From Mycolicibacterium insubricum (GTDB lineage: Bacteria > Actinomycetota > Actinomycetes > Mycobacteriales > Mycobacteriaceae): a stretch of DNA of 64,000 nucleotides. The position numbers and the translations under genes are program-made. The notes under the pieces are model-generated. The model was not told the DNA's origin and did not search any database. It saw nothing but the letters and a program-made list of their open reading frames with translations. Of the stretch, positions 51,507 to 60,561 are shown in pieces (the stretch's first letter is position 1; each line of letters starts with the position of its first letter). Where the stretch lies: contig NZ_AP022618.1 of NCBI RefSeq assembly GCF_010731615.1, positions 868,001-932,000 on the forward strand. Reading direction: 5' to 3'.

Positions 51507-52132
51507 GGGACTATCTCCCGGAAGCGCACCCAGGCGCCCGGGCGCAGCAGGGTGGGCGGATCGCGCTCGATGTCCCACATCCGCGCGTCGGTGCGGCCGA
51601 TCAGCTGCCAGCCGCCGGGGGATTCGCGCGGGTAGACACCGCAGAACTCGCCGGCCAACCCCACGGCCCCGGCCGGCACTCGGGTCCGGGGCGTGGCGCG
51701 CCGCGGTACCGTCAGGCGCGGGTCGCCACTGGTCAGATAGCCGAAACCCGGTGCGAATCCTACGAATCCGACCCGCCACGGGCGCCCGGTGTGCGCGGCA
51801 ATCACCTCGGCGCGGCTCAGGCCGGTCAGCCCGGCCACCTCGTCGAGATCGTCGCCGTCGTAGTTCACCTCGATCACGAGTTCGGTGCCCGCCGGTGGCG
51901 GAGGTGCTTCGGGCGGTTCCGGCAGTGCCAACCCGCCAAGGCGCCGGCGCACCCCGGCCGCGGAGGCCGGTCCGTCCAGCACCAGCAGCACCGTGCGTGC
52001 GCCCGGCACGATATCGACGACGCCGGGCAGTGCGGCGGTGCGCAGCGCCGCTGCGGCGGTCAAAACCGCGGTGGTGCCGGGGAATTCCAGCAGCAGTGCC
52101 CGATCCCCGAACGCGGTGGGGGAGGCCGTCAC
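51503..52132 (-). CDS. pxpB: 5-oxoprolinase subunit PxpB (KipI-like)
   Basis: 209 aa (210 in Rv0264c). The PxpB/KipI core is [20 protein letters not shown] with downstream [22 protein letters not shown] and [11 protein letters not shown]. The GTG at 52132 overlaps the transporter stop as GTGA. Together with PxpC it forms the ATP-dependent 5-oxoprolinase partner pair. Longer frames upstream lie inside the transporter gene and are rejected. Confidence 0.85.
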   Translation of the reverse strand: MTASPTAFGDRALLLEFPGTTAVLTAAAALRTAALPGVVDIVPGARTVLLVLDGPASAAGVRRRLGGLALPEPPEAPPPPAGTELVIEVNYDGDDLDEVAGLTGLSRAEVIAAHTGRPWRVGFVGFAPGFGYLTSGDPRLTVPRRATPRTRVPAGAVGLAGEFCGVYPRESPGGWQLIGRTDARMWDIERDPPTLLRPGAWVRFREIVP

Positions 52133-52815
52133 AGCATCGGCTGGTAGCTCGGTTCGCGGCGTTTGACGGTGGCGATCACCCGGTAGGTCACCGGCAGCAT
52201 GAACACCTCGACCGCGGTCTTGTAGAACCAGCCCAGCGCGGCGTAGACGACGAAATCGTGGAAGCTGCTGATGCCGATCACCGCCGCGGCGATTGCGCAG
52301 AACACCAGGGTGTCGCCGAATTGGCCGGCGAATGTCGAGCCGATCAGTCGCGCCCACAGGTGGCGCTCCTTGGTCCGCTCCTTGATCGCCACCACCGCCC
52401 AGGCGTTGATGGTCTGGCCGACCAGGAAGCCGGCCAGGCCCGCCACGATCAGCCCGGTGTAGGACCCGACCACGTTCGCGAAATGCTCCTGGTTCGGGTA
52501 GTCGGCATAGGCGGGCAGGTACACGGTGACCCAGAAAGCCAGTGCAGCAAGGATATTCATCGCGAAGCCGAGCAGGATGGCGCGGCGTGCCGCAGCGAAG
52601 CCGTACACCTCCGACAGCACGTCGCCGATGACGTAGGTCAGCGGGAACACGATGAAGCCGCCGTCGGTGATGATCGGGCCCAGCGCGACGGACTTGGTGG
52701 CGGTGACGTTGGAGATGATGACCAGAGCGGTGAAGACGGCGACCAGCGTCGGGTAGTAGCGCGACCCGACCTGGGCGAAACCGGGCGTCGGGGCTTCTGC
52801 CGGTGTGGAGCTCAC
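52129..52815 (-). CDS. Queuosine-precursor/VUT-family transporter (YhhQ-like)
   Basis: 228 aa, about six helices. Family features include [36 protein letters not shown] and the C-terminal [21 protein letters not shown]. YhhQ proteins import queuosine precursors in proteobacteria; whether this is the cargo here is unknown. GTG start overlapping the fecB2 stop (GTGA). As I recall M. tuberculosis, no such gene lies between fecB2 and Rv0264c, so this is an inserted operon member. Confidence 0.8.
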   Translation of the reverse strand: MSSTPAEAPTPGFAQVGSRYYPTLVAVFTALVIISNVTATKSVALGPIITDGGFIVFPLTYVIGDVLSEVYGFAAARRAILLGFAMNILAALAFWVTVYLPAYADYPNQEHFANVVGSYTGLIVAGLAGFLVGQTINAWAVVAIKERTKERHLWARLIGSTFAGQFGDTLVFCAIAAAVIGISSFHDFVVYAALGWFYKTAVEVFMLPVTYRVIATVKRREPSYQPML

Positions 52816-53804
52816 CCGTTTAATGCCTTGGCCAGCAGCGGCGGCAGGGTATCGGCGACGACCGGCAGTGACAGCACGCTGGAATAGGTGATCGCCGCCG
52901 ACAGTTCCCGTCCGGTGAACACATTGCGACCGGTACTGCTGGCCCGCAAACCCGCGATGGCCGGCTCGGCCAGCAGCCGCGCCTGTTCGTCGTCGCTCTC
53001 GGTGGTCCAGATCAGCACATCGGCCGCGTCGAGCACACCGGCGATCTTGTCCAGCGGGATCACCGCGCGGTCACCGTCGGTGTAGCCGGACAGGCCGTCG
53101 GGGATGGTGAAGCCGAGCTGGGTCAGGAACTCGGTGCGCCAGCCGGGCAGGGTCGCGGTGACGCTGTTGCGATAGGACGTGTTGCCGCCGAGCAGCAGGG
53201 CCTTGCGGCCCTTGAACTCGGCGTTGTTGCCGGCGGCGGTGGTGAACTTTTTGTCGACGGCGGTGATCAGCTCGGTCATCTTCGGCGACTGGAAGCAGGC
53301 GGTCCCGATGGTCTTGGCCCGGTCCTTCCACGGGCTGAAGAACGCCGCGCGGCCGGGCTGGGGGACGGTCGGAGCGATCGCGGACAGCTTCTGGTAGGTG
53401 TCGGCATCCAGGCCGGCGTTGGTGGCGACGATCAGGTCGGGCTTGAGCGCGCTGATTCGGGCGACGTCGATCCCGTCGTCCAGACTGAGCACCTCGGGTT
53501 GGGCGGCCCCGAGGGCGGCCCGGCCCCACGGCCAGACGGCGAACGGCTCGCCACCCCACCATTCGGTGGTGGCGATCGGGACGATCCCGACGGCCAGCAC
53601 GTCATCGGCGTCGGTGTAGCCGGCGGTCACCACCCGCTGGGGTGGCGACGGGATGGTCGTCTCGCCGAACAGGTGGGTGATGGTGACCGAGCCGCCGTCG
53701 GGAGTTCCGGGGGCGGGTTTGTCCGACGAGCAGCCGGCGGCCAGGGCCAGTCCGGCCACGCCGGTCAGCGCCAGGAAGCCGCGCCGCGTGCAGGAAGCGT
53801 CCAT
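52812..53804 (-). CDS. fecB2: Iron-siderophore-binding lipoprotein FecB2
   Basis: 330 aa, the length I recall for Rv0265c. The N-terminus has a twin-arginine-like RRGFLALTG and the lipobox LALAAGC, so it is probably a Tat-exported lipoprotein. The mature part is a class III periplasmic binding protein ([34 protein letters not shown]). It would bind ferric siderophore or haem at the outer face of the membrane. It heads the operon with the transporter and PxpBC. Confidence 0.88.
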   Translation of the reverse strand: MDASCTRRGFLALTGVAGLALAAGCSSDKPAPGTPDGGSVTITHLFGETTIPSPPQRVVTAGYTDADDVLAVGIVPIATTEWWGGEPFAVWPWGRAALGAAQPEVLSLDDGIDVARISALKPDLIVATNAGLDADTYQKLSAIAPTVPQPGRAAFFSPWKDRAKTIGTACFQSPKMTELITAVDKKFTTAAGNNAEFKGRKALLLGGNTSYRNSVTATLPGWRTEFLTQLGFTIPDGLSGYTDGDRAVIPLDKIAGVLDAADVLIWTTESDDEQARLLAEPAIAGLRASSTGRNVFTGRELSAAITYSSVLSLPVVADTLPPLLAKALNG

Positions 53805-53859
53805 TTGCCCAGCGTATTTGGCGCGCGGTCGTGAGGGTGAGGGACCCGCCGATTCGCTC

Positions 53860-53930
53860 GCCGCGTTGATCCAGACACCACGCCGGTCAGAACCGACAAA
53901 ACACCAGCGTGGACTCTGGATGAACGCGGC
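53860..53930. terminator. Long imperfect inverted repeat (24-bp arms, 3 mismatches)
   Basis: The arms 53860-53883 and 53907-53930 pair with three mismatches around a 23-nt loop that holds CGGT/ACCG. The distal arm touches the SDR stop codon. It probably terminates the TetR-SDR unit; a small mobile-element remnant is an alternative. Confidence 0.6.
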
Positions 53931-54718
53931 TACATGTGGGCGAGGTACTTGTTGGCCAGCCGCGACAGCCAGGCGGGGGAATACCGGCTGGCGTTGTAGA
54001 GCACCTCGGTCTGCCGGCCGACCGGGAAGTGCACCTGGTGCAGGAGCTTGCGCAGCCGCGACGGTTCGGTCGCCGAGACGATCGCCGCGGCGATATCGGT
54101 GGCGGTGAGGCTGACGCCGAGGGTATCGGTGGTACCGGTGTGCAGGTTGTCGGTCATCGCGGTCTGCACGAACAGCGGCCACATGGCGATCACCCGGATC
54201 CCGTATTCGGACCATTCCAGATCCAGCGCCTCGGTCATCGCCCGGACGAAGAACTTGGTGGCGCTGTAGACCGCGAGTTCGGGCTGGCCGTAGATGGCCG
54301 ACGCCGAGCACAGGTTGACCACGGTGGCGTTGCCGGTGGCGCGCAGCGCCGGGAACGCGGCGTGCAGGCCGTTCACCACGCCCTTGCAGTTGATGTCGAT
54401 CATCCGGTGCTGCGCGGTGACGTCGAGCTCCTCGAACCGGCCGCCGATAAGTACCCCGGCGTTGTTGATGAAGATGTCTAGCCTGCCGGCAGCCGCGGCG
54501 GTGAATTCGGTGATCCGGGCGGACATTTCGTCGTAGTCGGTGACATCGAGGTGGCCGGTGTACGCGGTGCCGCCGGCTGCGGTGATCTCGTCAGCCAGGG
54601 TTTCCAGGCCGACGGTGTCAATGTCGTAGCCGCCGACGGTATAGCCCTTGGCGGCGTACGCCAGCGCGGTGGCCCGGCCGATTCCCGCGGCGGCGCCGGT
54701 GATGAAAACAGTAGACAT
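53930..54718 (-). CDS. Short-chain dehydrogenase/reductase (SDR)
   Basis: 262 aa. The cofactor motif FITGAAAGIGRATA, NNAG in IFINNAGVL, and the catalytic Ser and Tyr-x3-Lys in CSASAIYGQPELAVYSATK are intact. The acidic residue after the second strand (GYDIDT) suggests NAD(H) use. The ATG at 54718 has GAGGGAG upstream; the longer start at 54733 overlaps the tetR stop and lacks a site. It follows the TetR gene in the same direction and is likely its target. The substrate is unknown. Confidence 0.82.
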   Translation of the reverse strand: MSTVFITGAAAGIGRATALAYAAKGYTVGGYDIDTVGLETLADEITAAGGTAYTGHLDVTDYDEMSARITEFTAAAAGRLDIFINNAGVLIGGRFEELDVTAQHRMIDINCKGVVNGLHAAFPALRATGNATVVNLCSASAIYGQPELAVYSATKFFVRAMTEALDLEWSEYGIRVIAMWPLFVQTAMTDNLHTGTTDTLGVSLTATDIAAAIVSATEPSRLRKLLHQVHFPVGRQTEVLYNASRYSPAWLSRLANKYLAHM

Positions 54719-54732
54719 GTGCTCCCTCGTCA

Positions 54733-55335
54733 TCAGGTCAGTGGTAGGCCGGCGTCGAGGAAGTCGAGCGCGGTAAGCAGCGGTGCCGGGTCCATCGGGG
54801 CGCCGTGCAGGCTCTGCATCAGCACCCCGGTGATCGCGCCGGCGGTGATGCGCAGCCGTGGATCGTCGGGGGACTGGCTCAGCCGGGTGGCCAGGGCGCC
54901 GGTGATCACCTCGATGGTTTCGATGTAGCCGAGGTACAGCGCGCCGGCGGCCTCGGGCAGCGAGTACATCAACGCCTGGCGCGCGGCTTCTTCGCTCCAG
55001 TCCGAGCCGCCGAACTGGCCGAAGACCTGCGCGAGGGCGAATCGGTATGCCCCGATCGGGGAGAGCTCGGACGGGGCGGCGAGGAAGGTGTCGACGATCG
55101 GGTTCAGCAGCTGGTTGGGGATGAGCAGCGCGGCCTTGTTCGGGAAATAGCGGAAGAAGGTGCTCGCCGAGATGTCGGAAGCCTCGGCGATCTGCTCGAC
55201 GGTTGTTGCGCCGAAACCCTGTGCGTCGAAGAGGCGGAACGCCTCTCGGCGGATGGTTTCCCGGGTACGCATTTTCTTGCGTTCGCGTAGCCCGGGCGTG
55301 GTGGATCGGTCCGGCATGGCTCCATTCTGACTCAT
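54733..55335 (-). CDS. TetR/AcrR family regulator
   Basis: 200 aa. The HTH is RREAFRLFDAQGFGATTVEQIAEASDI then STFFRYFPNKAAL, with a helical C-terminal ligand domain. It overlaps the longer possible SDR start (TGATG) and probably controls the adjacent SDR and the ALDH. An ATGCTGAGCACCTGCTTAGC palindrome upstream of the ALDH is a candidate site. The alternative start MPDRST lies 18 bp downstream. Confidence 0.8.
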   Translation of the reverse strand: MSQNGAMPDRSTTPGLRERKKMRTRETIRREAFRLFDAQGFGATTVEQIAEASDISASTFFRYFPNKAALLIPNQLLNPIVDTFLAAPSELSPIGAYRFALAQVFGQFGGSDWSEEAARQALMYSLPEAAGALYLGYIETIEVITGALATRLSQSPDDPRLRITAGAITGVLMQSLHGAPMDPAPLLTALDFLDAGLPLT

Positions 55336-55406
55336 GGTGCGTAGTTCCTGTGAGGCCAGCCGGGAACCGGCGCGCGGGCCGGGTTACGCGCGCCGGTGCG
55401 ACGGGT

Positions 55407-56876
<1,470 letters not shown>

Positions 56877-56915
56877 CGGGATCCTCCTCGGGTGCGTGGC
56901 GTACGTCACGCCACA

Positions 56916-56937
56916 ATGCTGAGCACCTGCTTAGCAT
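56916..56937. promoter_or_regulatory. Palindrome ATGCTGAGCAC-CTGCTTAGCAT before the ALDH gene
   Basis: A 22-bp near-palindrome (9 of 11 positions symmetrical) with a perfect AGCA-CC-TGCT centre, 40 bp upstream of the ALDH start. It is typical in size for a TetR operator and near a TetR gene. Confidence 0.55.
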
Positions 56938-56953
56938 CCCGGGGATCGGTGGG

Positions 56954-58393
56954 TCAAGACCTGGCCCGCGGTTCGATCGCCACCAGCACCGCTCCCGCGG
57001 CGAAAGCGCCGATCGCGTGCCAGGGAATCGCTCCGTCCGGGGCGAACCCGGCCGCGGAGACCACGGTGATGCCGTAGGCGGCCAGCGCCACACCCACGAG
57101 CAGGCACAGGTCCGTCCAGCGCGCCGACGCGGCCACCCGGATCGCCGGCAGCGCCGAGGCGAAGATCCGCCGCAGTTTGAACAGCACCAGCATCTCCCCG
57201 GCCGTCACCACCGCCAGCAGGATCACCCACACTCCGCGCATCAGCCACCAGGAACCGCTGTTCTCCGGGAACTGGGGCAGCAGGCCCGCCGGGTAGGCGA
57301 TCGCGGCGACCACCACGACCGGAACCATGTGCCACAGGTAGAGCGCCATCACGTTGTTGTTGGCCACCGCCAGTACGCCCCGGATCCGCCGCCCGCTCAT
57401 CGCCCGGGTGACCATCGGGCCCAGCGTCACGGCGATCCCGGTCTGCGCGCAGCCGAAGAAGAACATCGCCAGCGACGGCGGGGAGGAGTTCTGGATGTGC
57501 TGGCCCGGAATGTCGATCATGCACACCGGGTACGGGCCGTAGCCGATCAGCACCGCCAGCATCACCGCCGACACCCCGAGCATGACCAGCGGAATCGGGC
57601 CGGGGCCGGAGAACCGGCCGGTGTTGTCTGCGGCCGGCCTCTTCCTCGCGGAAAAACGCCGCTCGTCGAACCGGCCGGTGTTGTCTGCGGCCGGCCTCTT
57701 CCTCGCGGAAAAACGCCGCTCGTCGAACCGGCCGTCGTACCAGGCGATGCCCAGGGTGTACATCGCGCCCCAGCACAGCAGGTAGTTCGCCCAGTTCAGG
57801 TACGGCACATCAGCGGCGTAGCTGAGCAGGTCCACCAGCGCCACACACAGACCCAGGGCCGCCGGCACCCACAACCCCCAGCGCCGCTGCGCGGCGATAC
57901 CGATCGGGGTGAGGTAGACGACGATGGAGTACACCGCCAGGAACCACAGCTGCATGGCCACGGCCCAGCCGGCGTAGGTGAGCACCGCGGCGGGGGCACC
58001 GGCCAGCTTGGCGACGATCATCAGCGTCCAGATGAAGGCCAGATAGGCGCCGGTCGGCCCGAGCGTGGAGGACAACCGGCGCCGCACCCACTCCTGCCGC
58101 GTCATCTTCTGCGTGTCGCGCCAGTGCGCCCAGGACACCGCGCTCGCATAGCCGGCGGCCAGGAAGAACACCGGCACCGCCTGCATCAACCAGACCAGCC
58201 ACTGCGTCCACGGGATGTCGACCAGCGGCTGCTCCAGCCCGAACTCGCCGGATTTGTAGGTGACGCTCGACAGCAGCCAGTGCCCGAAGACGATGAGCAT
58301 GACGCCCGACACCCGGTAGTAGTCGACCGACAGGTTGCGCGGCGGTGCGGAGGTGGCGGTGTTGTCGTGTGCGCTGCCGGGGGTTTCGGCCAT
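56954..58393 (-). CDS. Acyltransferase-3 family membrane protein with internal repeat
   Basis: 479 aa from ATG 58393 (AGGAGAG upstream; the longer frame to 58441 lacks a site). About ten helices with the family start VDYYRVSGVMLIVFGHWLL, where the His is the predicted catalytic residue, and VPVFFLAAGYA. It would transfer an acyl group to a sugar or lipid. A cytoplasmic or periplasmic loop near residues 220-262 carries a 19-residue unit (RFDERRFSARKRPAADNTG) twice in a row. The substrate is unknown; it is a distant paralogue of the TmaT-like gene at 25034. Confidence 0.78.
   Translation of the reverse strand: MAETPGSAHDNTATSAPPRNLSVDYYRVSGVMLIVFGHWLLSSVTYKSGEFGLEQPLVDIPWTQWLVWLMQAVPVFFLAAGYASAVSWAHWRDTQKMTRQEWVRRRLSSTLGPTGAYLAFIWTLMIVAKLAGAPAAVLTYAGWAVAMQLWFLAVYSIVVYLTPIGIAAQRRWGLWVPAALGLCVALVDLLSYAADVPYLNWANYLLCWGAMYTLGIAWYDGRFDERRFSARKRPAADNTGRFDERRFSARKRPAADNTGRFSGPGPIPLVMLGVSAVMLAVLIGYGPYPVCMIDIPGQHIQNSSPPSLAMFFFGCAQTGIAVTLGPMVTRAMSGRRIRGVLAVANNNVMALYLWHMVPVVVVAAIAYPAGLLPQFPENSGSWWLMRGVWVILLAVVTAGEMLVLFKLRRIFASALPAIRVAASARWTDLCLLVGVALAAYGITVVSAAGFAPDGAIPWHAIGAFAAGAVLVAIEPRARS
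57611..57734 (-). repeat. 57-bp tandem repeat (2 full units plus 10 bp) inside the acyltransferase gene
   Basis: The units 57611-57667 and 57668-57724 are identical, and a third begins at 57725 for 10 bp. The 57-bp length keeps the frame and encodes 19 residues per unit, basic and Arg-rich. Likely prone to copy-number change. Confidence 0.9.
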
Positions 58394-58538
58394 CGGTGTC
58401 TCTCCTGGGACGGGTTCTGAGTGCACCTTACGGCGCCTCACCCGGCCGGTCGCGCAGGAAAATGCCGCCGGCCGGCATCGGTTCCGCAGCCCGGTGGGTG
58501 AGCCTGCAGAATCCCCCGCGAAGCCACGCGGGCGGTCA

Positions 58539-58544
58539 TATTGT
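58539..58544 (+). promoter_or_regulatory. -10 box (TATTGT) for leaderless fadD2
   Basis: TATTGT ends 7 nt before the ATG at 58552, with no ribosome binding site; identical in sequence and spacing to echA1. Confidence 0.5.
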
Positions 58545-58551
58545 TGGTGCC

Positions 58552-60408
58552 ATGTCGAAGCTCACCGATTTCGCCCGGCAAAGCGCGAGTGCTCTGGGAC
58601 GTGGCGTGACGAAGTATGCCGAGCGGGGCTCGGCGGAGTTGCACTACGCCCGCAAGATGTTCGAGGCCGGGGCGCTGAAGATGGACCCACTCACCTTCGC
58701 CAACCTGCTGGCCGACATGGCCCGCTGGGGTGAGATCGGGATGATCCCGGCGCTCAACGCCCGGCGCAGTCCGGACCGCGTCGCGGTGATCGACGACGAC
58801 GGCGAGATGACCTTCGCCGAACTCGACGCAGCCGCCCACGCCGTCGCCAACGCGCTGCGCGCCAAGGGCGTCCAGGACGGCGACGGGGTGGCGCTGCTGA
58901 TCCGCAACCACCGCTGGTTCCTGGTGGCGCTGTACGGCGCCGCCCGCGTCGGTGCCCGGATGATCCTGCTCAACAGCGAGTTCTCCGGCCCGCAGATCAA
59001 AGAGGTCTCCGAGCGCGAAGGCGCCAAGCTGATCATCCACGACGACGAGTACACCGCCGCGGTCGCCGAGGCCGACCCGCCACTGGGCAAGCTCCGGGCG
59101 CTGCCCACCAACCCGGACTCCGATACGCCGTCGGGCAGCACCGCGCAGACGCTGGCAGAGCTGGTGGCCAACGCCGACGGCAGGCCGGCGCCGCGGTCGT
59201 CCAAGCAGGCCAAGATCATCATCCTGACCAGTGGCACCACCGGCACCCCCAAGGGCGCCAACCGCGCCGCCCCGCCGTCGCTGGCACCGATCGGCGGCAT
59301 CCTTTCGGCCGTCCCGTTCCGCGGTGGGGAGGTCACCTCGCTGCCGGCGCCGATGTTCCACGCGCTGGGCTTCCTGCACGGCACCATCGCCATGATGCTG
59401 GGCAACACCCTGGTGCTGCGCCGCCGGTTCAAGCCGGCCACCGTGCTGGCCGATATCGAGGCGCACGGCGTCACCGCGATGGTGGTGGTGCCGGTGATGC
59501 TGTCGCGCATCCTGGACTACCGCGACAGCCTGGAGACCAAACCGGACACCTCCAGCCTGCGGATCATCTTCGTCTCCGGCTCACAGCTGGGCGCCGAGCT
59601 GGCCACCCGCGCCATGAAGGACCTGGGTCCGGTGGTCTACAACCTCTACGGTTCGACCGAGATCGCCTTCGCCACCATCGCCCGCCCGCAGGATCTGCAG
59701 AAGAACCCCTCGACAGTCGGGCCGGTGGTCAAGGGTGTGCGGATCAAGATCATCGACGACAACGGCAACGAGCTCACCAAGCCCGGCGAGGTTGGCCGGA
59801 TCTTCGTCGGCAACACGTTCCCCTTCGAGGGCTACACCGGCGGCGGCGGCAAACAGATCATCGACGGGTTGATGTCCTCGGGCGACGTCGGCTATTTCGA
59901 TGACGACGGTCTGCTCTACGTCAGCGGTCGCGACGACGAGATGATCATCTGCGGCGGTGAGAACGTCTTCCCCGCCGAGGTGGAGGATCTGCTGTCGGGG
60001 CATCCGCTGATCGTCGAGGCGACCGCGCTGGGCGTCGACGACAAGGAGTGGGGCGCCCGGTTGAAGGCGTTCGTGGTCAAGGCCGACGGTGCCGATATCG
60101 ACGAGGAAACCGTCAAGGCCTACGTCCGGGACAACCTGGCCCGCTACAAGGTGCCGCGCGAGGTGGTGTTCGTCAGCGAGTTGCCGCGCAATCCCACCGG
60201 CAAGATCCTCAAGCGGGTGCTGCGCGACATCGGCGAGGGCGTGGCCAACCTGGAGGACGGGGTGGCCAACATCCAGCAGCTGGTCGAGGACCGGGTCGAT
60301 GCCGTCACCGAGGCGATCGGGGACGGGGTGGATGCCGTCGGCGACCGGATCGACGCGGTGATGCACCCCGGCGGGGACAAGCCCGAGTCGACCGACGGGG
60401 CGCAGTAG
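58552..60408 (+). CDS. fadD2: Fatty-acyl-CoA synthetase FadD2 with extended C-terminus
   Basis: 618 aa, about 58 longer than M. tuberculosis FadD2 (560). ANL motifs: ILTSGTTGTPKGANR near residue 223-237, NLYGSTEIAFA, the hinge SGDVGYFDDDGLLYVSGRDD and the C-terminal lysine in NPTGKILKR. After the normal end, a tail of ~55 residues follows with repeated Asp/Val/Ala patterns (EGVANLEDGVANIQQ, then DRVDAVTEAIGDGVDAVG), predicted amphipathic helix. The start ATG is leaderless. It activates fatty acids with CoA for use by FadE6 and others. Confidence 0.88.
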   Translation: MSKLTDFARQSASALGRGVTKYAERGSAELHYARKMFEAGALKMDPLTFANLLADMARWGEIGMIPALNARRSPDRVAVIDDDGEMTFAELDAAAHAVANALRAKGVQDGDGVALLIRNHRWFLVALYGAARVGARMILLNSEFSGPQIKEVSEREGAKLIIHDDEYTAAVAEADPPLGKLRALPTNPDSDTPSGSTAQTLAELVANADGRPAPRSSKQAKIIILTSGTTGTPKGANRAAPPSLAPIGGILSAVPFRGGEVTSLPAPMFHALGFLHGTIAMMLGNTLVLRRRFKPATVLADIEAHGVTAMVVVPVMLSRILDYRDSLETKPDTSSLRIIFVSGSQLGAELATRAMKDLGPVVYNLYGSTEIAFATIARPQDLQKNPSTVGPVVKGVRIKIIDDNGNELTKPGEVGRIFVGNTFPFEGYTGGGGKQIIDGLMSSGDVGYFDDDGLLYVSGRDDEMIICGGENVFPAEVEDLLSGHPLIVEATALGVDDKEWGARLKAFVVKADGADIDEETVKAYVRDNLARYKVPREVVFVSELPRNPTGKILKRVLRDIGEGVANLEDGVANIQQLVEDRVDAVTEAIGDGVDAVGDRIDAVMHPGGDKPESTDGAQ

Positions 60409-60414
60409 CCGCGC

Positions 60415-60558
60415 TCAGTCCGGGCCGGCCGGCCGTTGCGGCCAGCGTCGCGACGGCTTGGTGAACTCGTCACCGCCGGCCGTGGCGTCGCGCACGGACT
60501 CTTCGCCGAGTACCCGCGCGCGGATTTCGCGTCCCCGGTCGTAGGTCTGCTTGTCCAT
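60415..60558 (-). pseudogene. N-terminal remnant of a carboxymuconolactone decarboxylase-like gene (47 aa)
   Basis: A 47-codon frame (ATG 60558, TGA 60415-60417) starting 3 bp after the fadE6 stop. Its first ~30 residues (YDRGREIRARVLGEESV, then GGDEFTKP) resemble the N-terminus of the carboxymuconolactone decarboxylase / AhpD-like family, but it then runs into RRWPQRPAGPD and stops, without the catalytic cysteine-histidine region. It is too short to be a working enzyme, so it is probably a decayed gene or a short novel peptide. Confidence 0.6.
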
Positions 60559-60561
60559 TGG

